Assembly: GCA_015847255.1 (NCBI GenBank)
Contig: JADLZK010000247.1
Span: 1-64,000, forward strand
Direction: 5' to 3'
Length of the DNA: 64,000 nt
Source: Hyparrhenia diplandra
Lineage: Eukaryota; Streptophyta; Magnoliopsida; Poales; Poaceae
The notes under the pieces were generated by a model that saw nothing but the letters and a program-made list of their open reading frames with translations, did no database searches and had not been told where the DNA came from. Made by a program: the position numbers and the translations under genes. Of the stretch, positions 14,028 to 23,905 are shown in pieces; position 1 is the first letter of the stretch, and each line of letters begins with the position of its first letter.

Positions 14028-14136
14028 TATACATGAAAAACCCAAAAGGAAGTCAAATTTTTCGTAAAAAAAACTAGCATGGTAGGTGAGTCACCTCAAA
14101 TACTGGCATGTTTGAACCAATTATATATGACTCCTT

Positions 14137-14200
14137 AAAAATGGTTCAAACACTTTGTGGAAAAAATCCATTTTTTCCACAAAGTGTGTGAACCATTTTT
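14137..14200. repeat. Near-perfect hairpin
   Basis: AAAAATGGTTCAAACACTTTGTGG runs into A6, a centre near TCCA, T6 and then CCACAAAGTGTGTGAACCATTTTT. One mismatch interrupts arms of about 30 bp. The same TTTGAACCA motif occurs again near 14111. Most likely a small foldback remnant; precursor-RNA function is unproven. Confidence 0.6.
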
Positions 14201-14389
14201 TCACTAAGTGTTCAATTCATATGCAATATAAATTAAGCAAGACATACATACAAGTGCTAATATTACTTTTTTTTTTTTATAAAAGTAATCAAATTATTTT
14301 AATCTATTAGAAGCGAGGGACCCCGAGAGACATGTCATGAAGCGTGGCGCGATATATGCGGCAAAGCTAGCGGCATTGAGTGTTGAGCC

Positions 14390-14880
14390 TTGAGCGTGGC
14401 GAAGCATGCTCGGCCTTGCTAGGCGGCAATGATGAGGCATGCCCGACCCACGCTAGCGGCATTGAAGAGTGGGCGTGGCGCGGCATGCCCGACCATGCTA
14501 GCTGTCAACGGCGTGGCATGCCTCGCCACGCTAGCACCTTTGAAGAGTGGGCGTGGCGCGGCATGCAGGCCATGCTAGGCTGATGCAGGCGGCATGCCCG
14601 GACCACGCTAGCGGCATTGAAGAGTGGGCGTGGCGCGGCATGCCGGGCCATGCTAGGCGTCAACGGCGTGGCATGCGACACGCTAGCAACATTGAAGAGT
14701 GGAGTGTGGAGGTGGCATGCGGAGCCATGCTTGTCAACGACGCGACATTCCTAGCCATGCTAGCAGCATTGAAGAAGAGTGGACCGTGGTGTAACATGAA
14801 CCATGCTAGGCGTCAACGGCGAGAAGTGGGACAGGTGGTGCAACATGGACCATACTAGGCATCAACGGCGCCTCATGGCG
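14390..14880. repeat. About 77-bp GC-rich minisatellite
   Basis: The marker ATTGAAGAGTGG and its variants start near 14461, 14539, 14616, 14691 and 14768, a period of 75-78 bp. Each unit also holds GCGTGGCGCGGCATGCC and GCCATGCTAGC(G). Single divergent monomers sit at the matching place in earlier array units (about 9715 and 12205), so the array tip seems to have expanded one monomer. An open frame through it (14547-14858) is a by-product of the period, not a gene. Confidence 0.75.
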
Positions 14881-14999
14881 CCGACCACACTAGTGCATAG
14901 TTGGTGCGGCGAAAAGATTTGTGTTGGAAAAAAAATACCGTTTTAGATTAAAAATAACATTAATGGGAATTAAAAATGAAAAATTGAGTTATTTTGGTC

Positions 15000-15521
15000 G
15001 AACCGGGAATAGACCACTGCAAAAAAAGAATAAAACACTTGTTTTGGAAAAAAAATAGAGGGCGAAACCGGAGGTCATCCCGGTCATTTCCTTGTCTCAG
15101 TCTAAAAGCCAGTGCAGGCCCAGACAAAAGCGTACAAAAACTAAAGCGGGGCTGGCGGGCTCGCGCGCGCGGACACCGTCCCCGCCACGTCAGCGATCCG
15201 CGTGCTCGCCCCTCCCTGCCGTCCGATCCCGCCGGCCCGATCGATCCAGGCCGTCCGCGCGGCCGCGTCCTCATCTGCTCACTCTCACTCTCCCTGCAGA
15301 CACATCCGAAAAACCAAGGGAAAAATAGTAAAGAAACGGAGCGGGGGCGAGGCTCCTCTCCTCTCCTATCCTGCCTCTGCCTCTGCCTGATCCAAATCCG
15401 CTTTCATATATCCTCCTCCGAGCAAAATAATTCATCCCGCACCGCATCTCGGCAAGGAGAAGGGCTCGTCGTCGTCTTGCTCGCCGCCTCCGTCCCGTCC
15501 CGTCGTGCGTGCGTCGTCGCC
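15000..15521 (+). promoter_or_regulatory. HMGA promoter and 5' leader
   Basis: A TATA-like TCATATATCC lies at 15404-15413, about 110 bp before the start codon. CT-rich sequence (CTCCTCTCCTCTCC) precedes it and GC-rich leader follows. The distal part, about 15090-15150, closely resembles the array units ('TAAAAGCCAGTGCAGGCCCAGACAAAA' against 'CCAAAGCTGGTGTAGGCCCAAACAAAA' near 6920), so array-type sequence reaches within about 370 bp of the start codon. The transcription start is inferred. Confidence 0.5.
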
Positions 15522-16447
15522 ATGGCCACCGAGGAAGCCGCCAAGCCGTCCCCGATCCCGCCCTACCCCGAGGTGAGAGGAGACCCCTCTGTCCGCTTCT
15601 TTCTACGCCGTCTCTTTTCTTTTTTTATTGCTCGTTCTTGCGCTGTTCTTGCCCGGATTCGTTCTGGTCCTCGGATGTAGCCGGATTCGTTGCGCCGCCT
15701 TCCTCGATGCGTTTTCCATGGTGGTTTCTTTCGTTCGTTCCTGTTCGTTTGTTGGACCAAAAATAAGCAAAAAAAAAAAAAAAAAGTTTCTTTTCCCGGT
15801 TTTGCGCTCTCTGTTGTTGCGATGCAAAATGGAGTGAGCTTCTTCCCCTCCCTAAACGTGCGGACGATGCGCCGTGTTTCTCGCTTGCTATCCACAGATG
15901 ATCCTGGCGGCGATCGACGGTCTGGGCGACAAGAACGGCTCCAACAAGTCCGCCATCAGCAAGTTCATGGAGGAGAAGTACGGCGAGCTCCCACCTGCAC
16001 ACTCCTCTCTCCTGACGGCGCACCTCTCCCGTATGAAGGAGTCAGGGGGAGCTAATCTTCATGAAGAACAACTATTTCCGCGCCGACTCCCCGACGCGCC
16101 GCAGAAGCGCGGGCGCGGGCGCCCGCCAAGGACCCCAACGCCCCCAAGCCGCCACCCAAGTCGCCGGCGTCGTCCACGGGAGGGACGGGGGCGCGGCCGT
16201 GGGCGCCCGCCCAAGCCCAAGAACCCGCTCGAGGCGGCCGTCAAGCAGGCCACGGCTGGCATGCCCAAGGCCCGTGGACGCCCGCCCAAGAAGGCCAAGA
16301 CTGAGGACGGCGCCGCGGCGGCTCCCAAGCCCAAGCCCGCACCGGCTCCGGCTCCCGCTGGAGATGGATCCACACCCGTCAAGCGTGGCCGTGGAAGGCC
16401 ACCCAAAGGTACGCCCCGTCGTCCCCAGCGAGACGGCCGCGGCTTGA
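15522..16447 (+). CDS. HMGA (HMG-I/Y-like) AT-hook chromatin protein, frameshifted
   Basis: Product: a nuclear architectural protein that binds AT-rich minor grooves. Exon 1 is 15522-15572 (MATEEAAKPSPIPPYPE); the intron is GT 15573 to AG 15897; exon 2 opens with MILAAIDGLGDKNGSNKSA, the linker-histone (H15) globular domain typical of plant HMGA. AT-hook cores follow: KRGRGRPP, a GRGRPPKPK hook, ARGRPPKKAK and VKRGRGRPPK. Reading is broken. Frame changes are needed near the G5 run at 16045 (to reach FMKNNYFRADSP), near 16092 (back to DAPQKRGRGRPP), near 16138 (DPNAPKPPPKSPAS), near 16176-16197 (back to the GRGRPPKPKNP frame) and at AAA 16405 (ending VRPVVPSETAAA and TGA at 16447). Alternatively AAAG/GTACGC at 16408 is a splice donor. 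The indels fit homopolymer sequencing errors or early pseudogenisation. Family identity is secure; intactness is not. Confidence 0.85.
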
Positions 16448-18492
16448 TGCTGCTGGTTGTGAGGAGGACGGATTGGTTGGTTGGTTGGCTGGCTGGTTAG
16501 GGAGTAGCAATTCGTCGTCCCTGCTGCAGCTGTTGGTAGACTTGGTTTCCTTTGCTTCATCTAATTGTCGTCGTCGGTCGTTCGTTCGTCGGATGAATTA
16601 ATGGAGTAATTAGGAGGATGGATTTGATGTCGTGTTCAGTTGAGGTACTCTACCATTGTGTGTTCCTGTGTCGTGATGTGCTGCTGCTGGATCTGTTGTA
16701 AGCTAGTAAGCTGCTTAGGGGAAGCTTGAGTGGGTGCTGTTCTGTCCTGTGTTGATTAGTAGTGAGCTGCTAATGTGGATGTGTACAATTTAATTTAATT
16801 AGCGGATGGTGATGAACTGATGATGTTCGTGATGTTGATTTGAGGGTTGCATTCCATTCCATTCCATCCATTGTGTATACTACTGTGCCTGATCTGATCA
16901 CTCTGCTTGTACTGCTGATGACGACGACGGCGTTGCTTTGGTTTGGTTGATTGATGTTTAAAGTACAGTAGGAGTATATGCTTGCGTGCTAATGGTTGGT
17001 TTGACTAGTATACTAGTGCCGCCCTTGCAGACACACACACTCATGAGTTGAGTCGGTCACTCTCACACTCACTCACTCCAGTGTGGGAGGAACTGAACCT
17101 GAACGGACGGACGGGTGCGTTTGCTTTGCTTTGGTTTGTCGGGTAGCAGGCAGGTGGCTGGCCGCGTGCGTTGTACTTGCAGGACAGGAGTCGCATCTCC
17201 TCATCCTCAGTGCTTGGCATTCATGTGTGTGTGCGTGGTGAGGTGTCAAGCCTCCGCAGCAGAGCAGCCCGCCGCCTGCGTTCAAAGTGATTGATTGATT
17301 AGCTGCCAGGGCGAAAATGATGGCGCCGGATCAGGCCTGAGCGGAAATGTCGTCCCTCTCCCTCCCAGCTCAAAATGGGAAATGCTTTTCGAGTAGAATT
17401 CGGCTGCTGTGCGCAATGCTTTGGGCAATAGTGTATCAAGAATCCAAATGTGAGTGTAGTTTGTTGAGTTGCAAGTTTCATTTTTCGATCCTACTACTCG
17501 TGAAGGACTCGTGGAACGGTATCTCAAACATAGTGTGATGTTTCAACTGCGTGCGGTATTTATGCGAAGCAGAGAAACGCAGTAGTAGGTTGGTTCAAAC
17601 ATTTCTCGTGTCCATGGAACGAGACGATACATTGCTCTCCTTCTCTACAGTGGGTACCCATGCATGCGCGCTCACGGGTGGCACGTTTACTTGTTTGAGC
17701 CGGGCAAGGCTGTACTGCACTGGCAGCTGCACGCCTCAGCTACTCTTTTCTTTTATTACCGGCAGTACAATTTATTTTGCGAGGAATTGGCGGTAGTACA
17801 TTGTACTACTTATACGTCCACAAAGCGTCTTAATTGTGCATCAGGGTAGTGTTTGCCCTAGATTGAGTCCATGGAGTAAGGGCGCCAAGGGTTGTGCTGA
17901 AATGAAGTACTAGTGGCAAGAGGGGAGGGGATTGGCACTCCGGACTCGGTGGTGTGAGTAGTTTTGCCATGGACAAGTAGTAGAAATGAATTGCGAGGGG
18001 AAGCATGTACTTTTGGCGTCAGTGGCGCACGCGATGGTGATGACGAGCCCCACGTTCCGGTGCAGTTTACTAAAGGCGGAGGCGGAGAGGAGAAGCCTTT
18101 ACAGCCTGCCTGGGGTTTTGCTAGCTGTATGTATGCGTATCCATCCACATCTTCAAAGTTCAAATATCGGCACGCGGTGGATGTAAATGTCTCAGTTACT
18201 GTGCAGCGTGATTTTGGATTTGGATTGGAGTAAACTAGCAAGCTCCGTACTCATCTCCCGCTTTGACTAGTCAGACTTGGTTTCCCTGCCTGGCTGCCTC
18301 TGCCTGCAAAAGAAACTGGCCGGATGGCTTGGGTTTGGGTTTGGGCGTGCAAGTGGTCTTCCTTGCCACCGCGGAGGGACGCGATCCAATTCCGAAGCGT
18401 TTAGCCGCCGGCCGCCGCCAGTGGCAGCGGGGTAGGTGCGATGCGTCGGCGTACGTGCGGCGGCGGGGCGCCACCTGTCGAAACCTGAGCAC
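16448..18492. other. HMGA 3' region and low-repeat intergenic DNA
   Basis: The first 500 bp or so is T/G-rich (TTGGTTGGTTGGCTGGCTGG, repeated GATGATG and TGTGTTGATT) and probably holds the HMGA 3' UTR. A short CA/CT-rich stretch lies near 17032-17080. I see no conserved coding frame, transposon terminus or RNA gene in the remainder. Short open frames here lack any recognisable protein pattern. Confidence 0.4.
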
Positions 18493-19270
18493 CAGGGGCG
18501 GATATGGGCCTAGGGGCCAGTAGGGCCGTGGCCCTAGTCGCGGCCCAAAAAATGTTTAGTAAATTTTCTGTTTTGGGCCGAATTCGTTGGCCCAGGAGCG
18601 CAGTCCACAGCGATCCAGAGTAGAATGTGTTCGACACGGCGGCCTTCCTCGCGCGCGAAACTGAATCGACTCGTACGACTCCGTCACTCCGTGCGACGCG
18701 CCGACGGACGCCGCATCGCCTCCCGCCGCGCGGCCGCGCCCCTCCTGGCCGCTGGACGCCACGCCGCCTCCTGCCGCCCGCCGCTGGACGCAGGCGCGCC
18801 GCTGGACGCCCTCTGTTGCCCGCTGCCTGCCTGCAGCCCTGCTGTTGGCCGCCGTCAGCTGACCTGATCAGAGGAGACGGGCAGTCCTGGAGTGGATCGA
18901 TCAAGGCTTCAAGCACCAGTGGAGAGGGATCGATCGTGCCAGAGTGAAACCTCGGTTCAGTCAGTCCTTGGACCTTGATCACCGTAGGCAGTAGGCATCA
19001 AGCATCTTTGATCGGGGCTTGATCGGTTGATCCACCACTGAAGACTGATCCTACCATCCTGGTAAGTGGTAAGAAGGCAAAGTGTAATCCTTTATCCTTC
19101 TAATTTCTATAGTTTTAATTTCTAATCTCTTGTTAAACTCTTCCTGATCTCTTGTTAATTTTCATGTTTCTGTCAACTATCTTTGTGGATTTAAGTATGA
19201 AAGTAAGATATAATCTAAAGTTATGCATTTATAAACAAGTTGTGTTATCTATCGGTATTAAACCGGTCGG
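18493..19270 (+). mobile_element. hAT-type element, left end and leader remnant
   Basis: It begins CAGGGGCGGATATGGGCC, the form of terminus common in grass hAT elements with TTF-type transposases. A GC-rich leader follows (GCCGCGCGGCCGCGCC and similar), then an AT-rich intron-like stretch after 'CATCCTGGTAAGTGG' near 19060. No transposase is present and no right end was identified. The right boundary given is approximate. Confidence 0.4.
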
Positions 19271-20026
19271 GCGGTATTTGACTCTATGCGAGCGCTACGT
19301 GCGTTTTGATAGCGGCCCTAGGCGTCAAAAGTTAATAGCTCGCCCACTGCCGAGCACCACCGGGTTGGGTTGGGTTGGGTTGGGTGGTTGGGGGATTTGG
19401 ATCGGTGACTTCACGAGCTTGACGCCCCGGCTGAAGTCAAGGAAATCGGTCCGTCCGCTCCCATCGGACGGCCGCAAGAGATGAATATCGTTGCGGCTAT
19501 TTGGTCGACCCATGACGGCCTGTTTTTTGCTCGATTTTTTTCACCTCGTTTATTTGCGCGGGTCACGGTAATTTTGGCACGCCCCTGGTCGTGCTTTTTG
19601 GCGCGAGCCGTGGGGAAGGCGGGCACAGGCGATCGTCTCGTCGTCTGGGTGCTCCATCGTCTCGATCTGCATTCTCACGTGTGTGCTCACCTGGCGGCCA
19701 TCCTCTCGATCAAGCGTCCTCACGTGCGTGCTCACGTACCCGGGTGCTCAGGCTCCGGCTTAATCTGATTTGGTTCCTTCGTCCTCTCTAGTGACTCATT
19801 CAATTGTTTAGGGTTTGATTCAATGGAAAATCGCTTGATTGAGATGGAAAATCTGCATCAAAACTAAATCTGAATATTAAAGACGGAAGAGAAAAAGGTG
19901 TGTGTTACACCATGACTATTCTTTTTGTCCATTTGATCCCATAGTTGTTCAAATTTTTTTACTTGGCAGTAGACATAACATCTTTTCATTAATATTTCTA
20001 TTTGTAGAGAGTGTTTCATTCATGGC

Positions 20027-22525
20027 TTATTACCTCAAGTTGGCATGGAATTCAGTAATCTAAATGAGGCATGGATGTTTTGGGTTAGTTATGGAGGTCA
20101 AAAAGGGCTTTGAGGTTAGAAAACGATACACAAACACAAGAAAATCGGATGGAAAGGTTAGATCCTGCAGATATGTTTGTGCAAATGAGGGTCATAGAGT
20201 GGAAGATAAAGAGTGCGTATAATCAAGTGTCCAAGATTTGAAACTCGAACCGATTGTCAAGTTCGCATGGGTCTTGTCTTTGGACCGAGAGAAGGGGAAT
20301 TATAAAGTGACCGATTTGATTTTGGAACACAATCACATCCTTGATTGCCACAAACCTCACACTTGATGGTGTCTCAAAGAAAAATTTCAGATTTACAAGG
20401 GTTTGAGATTGAGACGGCCGATGATGCGGGGTCGACCCAAATTGGCACATGAGTTGGCTACTATCCAAGTGGGTGGCTCACTAAATCTCGATTACACACT
20501 ACGAGATCACAAGAACTATTTACGAGGCAAGCGACAACGGGAGATGGCATATGGTCAAGCGAGGAAGCATGCTTATGTATTTTCGAGGAGAAAATTGCGA
20601 GAACCCGTCATTCCAATATGCATCGCAAATGGACCGAGAAGAACAAATAGCAAATATTTTTCCGGGCTGATGCTAAAATGCTCAGCGATTATGCATATTT
20701 TGGTGATGTTGTTAGTTTTGACACTACTTTTGGAACAAACAGGGGAGAGTAGGCCTTTCGGTGTATTTGTTGGGTTTAATCATTTTAGGGAAACTTTGAT
20801 TTTTGGTGCTACTCTAATGTATGATGAGACATTTGAGTCATTCAAGTGGTTATTTTTGACCTTCTTGAAAGCACATAATGGAAAGCAACCAAAAAATCAA
20901 TCTATACCGATCAAGATTATGCAATGGGAAAAGCGATTAAGGAGGTGTTTTCGGAAGCATGACATGGTTTGTGTACATTCCACATTATGCGAGAATCTTT
21001 GTCAAACATCTCGTTGAACGACAATGAAGAGTCAAGTGGTTCTCCTAAAAATATAGTTGAGGGCAGCAAGAAAAAAAAACAAGATCTTCGACAAAAAATG
21101 TAGATGAAGGCAGCAAGGAGCCTAGTATTCTCCGCAGATTTTTAGTACATGTATGTATGAGTATGAAGATGAGGCAACATTTGATCATGAATTTAATATG
21201 ATGAGGACAAAAACGAGCAAGCAATCTTGGTTGGATGGTATATATAAGTTGAAAGAAAAAAAATGGGCTGAATGTTTCATGACGGATGTCTACACATTAG
21301 GTATGAGAAGCACACAATTGAGTGAGAGTCTAAATAGCGACCTAAAGAGACATTTCAAATCTGATTTTGATATAATTCGGTTTCTTAAGCATTTTGAAAG
21401 GTTGGTAGAAGATAAAAGAAATAATGAGCTACATTGCGAATTTCAATCAAGGAAAAAATTACCTAGAATCAAAATGAGGACACCTATGCTAATCCAAGTT
21501 AGCAAGTTTGTACACACCAGTAATATTCTAAGCTTTTCAAGGTGAATATGAAAGGTCCATGGCAAAGACGCACCGTGGCATTAGAAGGTAACCATGAATA
21601 TCTTGTGTCAATTGGGAGTTTTGATGGAACTTGCACATTGGAGAAGGAGTATAAAGTTATTGGTGATCCCTGTACAACAAACTAGTATATGCGGTTGTGG
21701 ACAATTTAGTAGATTTGGAATATTGTGTGCACATGCTCTAAAAGTTCTTGATTTGATGAATATCAAATTACTGCCCACACAATATGTCTTGAAGCGATGG
21801 ACACGTGAAGCACGTAGCGGCACAATACAAGACATCAAAGGCGAGACATAATAGAGAATCCAAGATTAGACGAACGATGCATTACAAAGATATGTCTCAC
21901 AAATTTCAGAATATAGCACATAGAGCAGCCCGACCATCCGGGGGTGCATCTTGTTAGTAAACAATGCACTTGACATTCTTAGCAAGCAAGTTGAAGAAGA
22001 AATTAATAGTTCCACTAATAATGTGGAGGCGATCCACGGTTCCCCGAATATTACTCCCTCAAGTGATTTGGTGAGTACGGCACGTCTGAAGAAAAAGGAT
22101 GTGCAAACAAAAACCTCAAAAGCATAAAAGAACTTGGCTTGATAAGAAGCGCAAATTTGTGAAGAAAGGCAACACGAAGAAGGATATGGGTTCAACGGTA
22201 TGTATCAGCACCAAAAAACATAATTTGTGTTTAGTTGTCAAAATATTCAGTTGTGTGTAATTTTTATTCTCATTTATTGATAGGCACAAGAAACTACAAA
22301 ATTCACACAAGAAACTATAACAGTACAGGATATGCCTCCTCCTCCTAGTACTTCATGGCCCAACAAAGGGATGACTGAATCATACTCGACAATCAATTCC
22401 TTCTCTGAACTATTGATGGTAATTTTTCAAAGTGATGATTTTTCATTTCAAGTGCAGAGTTTAATAACCTTGTCCTTTTATTCTGCAGAGAGAAAGCACT
22501 TGTGATCTTAATGTTGATTTCTAAT
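20027..22525 (+). pseudogene. FAR1-like MULE transposase pseudogene
   Basis: Order of recognisable parts: an N-terminal FAR1 DNA-binding region (KGFEVRKRYTNTRKSDGK near 20110; a VTDLILEHNH box near 20325), the linker QVGGSLNLDYTLRDHKNYLR near 20470, the MULE DDE core (SFDTTFGTN near 20720; RPFGVFVGFNHFRETLIFG near 20755; YTDQDYAMGKAIKEVF near 20910), and a SWIM zinc finger (CGCGQFSRFGILCAHALKVL near 21700). A possible C-terminal exon with an acceptor at CTGCAG 22490 ends at TAA near 22525. Adjacent parts lie in different frames with in-frame stops, for example before 20225 and near 20450, so no full-length protein is made. FAR1-like host transcription factors derive from such transposases, but the flanking TIRs and TSD mark this as transposon cargo. 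Confidence 0.85.
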
Positions 22526-22863
22526 AAGAGGGAGGTGCTTTTTTGGAGCTTTTGGTTTGGTGATGAATTGCAAAGTACAACCAGGATCCATTTTGTGCAG
22601 CTTCATATGCCCTTGATAGTAGAAGCAGTAGTACATGGATCTCTATATTGTAGCATAATATATATAGTACAAGGACATCAGCAATGCCTTTTCTATATTG
22701 TAGCATAATATATTTCTGTTACTCTTATCATTCAGAACCATATATTCAGAACCATATGAATGTTGCTGGAATCTGGGAACATTCATTCAGAACCATACAT
22801 GTATTCATTTGGATTCTGGGAACATACAAGCACGCACATACACACATTGCTTCCTACATGTAG

Positions 22864-23450
22864 TCACTTGTATTCTGGGAACATACAGGAAGGCACATAC
22901 ACACGGATTTCCCACACACACACATTGCTTTCTAAAAGAGACTGGTACAGTCTGATCACTACAACATTGCAGCGACAATCAATCATGATCTGCATGTCCT
23001 TCTCGCCCACTTCAGCGTTCAGTCCATCCATCGACTCAACAGGTTCAGTGCACTCATCAGTGTTAAGTGCAAGCATCCAGACACCCTGCAATCAAAAATA
23101 GAGGGTACAAATCAGAGAAGAATCAACAGCTGGCGTGGTGGCAGTGAGCGCCGGCGGGGGCAGGGACACCGGTGTGGCGCTCGCGCTCCGGCACGGGGCA
23201 AAGGCTTCAGCGCGGGTGGGGCTCCGGCACGGCGGGCACGTCCACCGGCGGGGGCAGGGGCTCCGGCACGGCGGGCGCGTCCTCCAGAGGGGGACAGGGG
23301 CTTCGGCGCGAGACGGTGGCGGGGGCTCCAGGGCGGCGGCCGGGGTTCTGCTGACGAGCAGGGGCTCCGGTGGGGAGCGCGTGCGCCGCCGGTGGCGAGG
23401 GGCGCGTGCTCCATTGCTGATTTGGTGGCGGAACGAGCGAAGAAGAGCAA
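22864..23450 (-). other. Possible convergent minus-strand transcription unit in the MULE
   Basis: On the minus strand a good acceptor (TTTTTGATTGCAG) ends at 23092. The frame after it, 23091 down to about 22864, begins GVWMLALNTDECTEPVESMD and stays open to a stop. Upstream is a GC-rich frame starting at an ATG near 23412 (MEHAPLATGG...) made mostly of Ala/Arg/Pro tandem repeats. The layout is convergent with the transposase, like mudrA/mudrB of MuDR, but I recognise no family and the GC-rich frame may be chance. Low confidence. Confidence 0.25.
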
Positions 23451-23613
23451 CTGGGAACGAAGTGTGCTCTGTTGGGCTTCAATGGGCCGGACTAGCTGCG
23501 TGGCTTGGAAGCGTGAAGAGTTGAACCATTGGATGTAAATGAACGGTTCGATTTCCTTGACTTCAGCCAGACGTCGTTTCCGTGAAGTCAGCCGATCCAA
23601 ATCCGTGGTTGGG

Positions 23614-23905
23614 TGGCCGGACGGGCGCGGCTGGTTGCAGTTGGGGTGTTGGGAGACTGAACGGAACGGGGGCGGGGCGTCAGGTGTGGTGTGGGTGTCC
23701 AGTGTCCACCACGTCCACGGACGCAACGCAACATGCTGCTTGGTTCGCCGACAGACAGGCACGAGCACACGCAGGTCAAGTCAAGCACCGGACCTGGGTC
23801 CATCGGAATCAGAGTAGGTGTACGCCCACTTGGGCACTGAATGGATGGACTTGGAAACAGCCGGACGAGCAAGCACATGGGTGATGGATCGGGTCAACTG
23901 ACGGG
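23614..23905. other. Intergenic spacer between MULE and hAT
   Basis: GC-rich DNA with several CCGGAC/GTCCA motifs and no recognisable coding or repeat structure. It continues beyond the hAT at 24800-25160, where the only pattern is a short GGCAAC run near 24914-24935. Confidence 0.3.

Larger units (their letters stand above)
5075..14990. repeat. Degenerate tandem array of 1.6-2.5 kb AT-rich units
   Basis: The same ordered landmarks recur. 'GACTTT(T/C)CC...GACCATCAA(A/G)ATCCCAA' starts at about 5078, 6815, 8427 and 10911. 'AAGGTGAGTCACAAACAAGGT' and variants start at about 5477, 7210, 8801, 9261, 11281, 11742 and 14082. 'TCTATTAGAA...GACATGCGAT' occurs near 9676, 12176 and 14306. The 8427 and 10911 units are offset by about 2484 bp at several landmarks, so they form a true tandem pair; other spacings are shorter and more diverged. 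No coding frame exists. MITEs and a solo LTR are inserted. This could be a complex satellite or a tandemly duplicated transposon. Confidence 0.7.
19393..23604 (+). mobile_element. Mutator-like element (MULE), FAR1/Jittery-like, 4212 bp
   Basis: The boundaries are well supported. A perfect 9-bp target duplication GTGGTTGGG lies at 19384-19392 and 23605-23613. Long terminal inverted repeats start GGATTTGGATCGG and stay similar for about 60-80 bp; the block GGCTGAAGTCAAGGAAATCG is identical in both arms (about 19430 and, inverted, 23550-23569). Nine-base duplications and long TIRs define MULEs. The interior holds a decayed transposase on the + strand (20027-22525), an AT-rich repeat patch near 22730-22910, and a GC-rich segment (23130-23500) with possible minus-strand coding. 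It is inserted in a GGGTT-rich tract. Confidence 0.9.

Noticed and set aside
14547..14858. 103-residue open frame with EEWAWRGMP-like repeats
   Set aside because: It follows the 77-bp minisatellite; near-multiples of three keep it open. No start context, no family pattern.
15625..16023. Minus-strand frames of 132 and 110 residues over the HMGA intron
   Set aside because: Shadows of exon 2 and the T-rich/A-rich intron; the + strand carries the recognised protein.
18401..18982. 193-residue minus-strand Arg/Ala-rich frame
   Set aside because: Lies in the GC-rich leader of a hAT remnant, with overlapping frames on both strands. Composition alone explains it.
19362..19392. GGGTT repeats as interstitial telomere
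   Set aside because: Plant telomere is TTTAGGG. This is a short GGGTT tract that served as the MULE insertion site.
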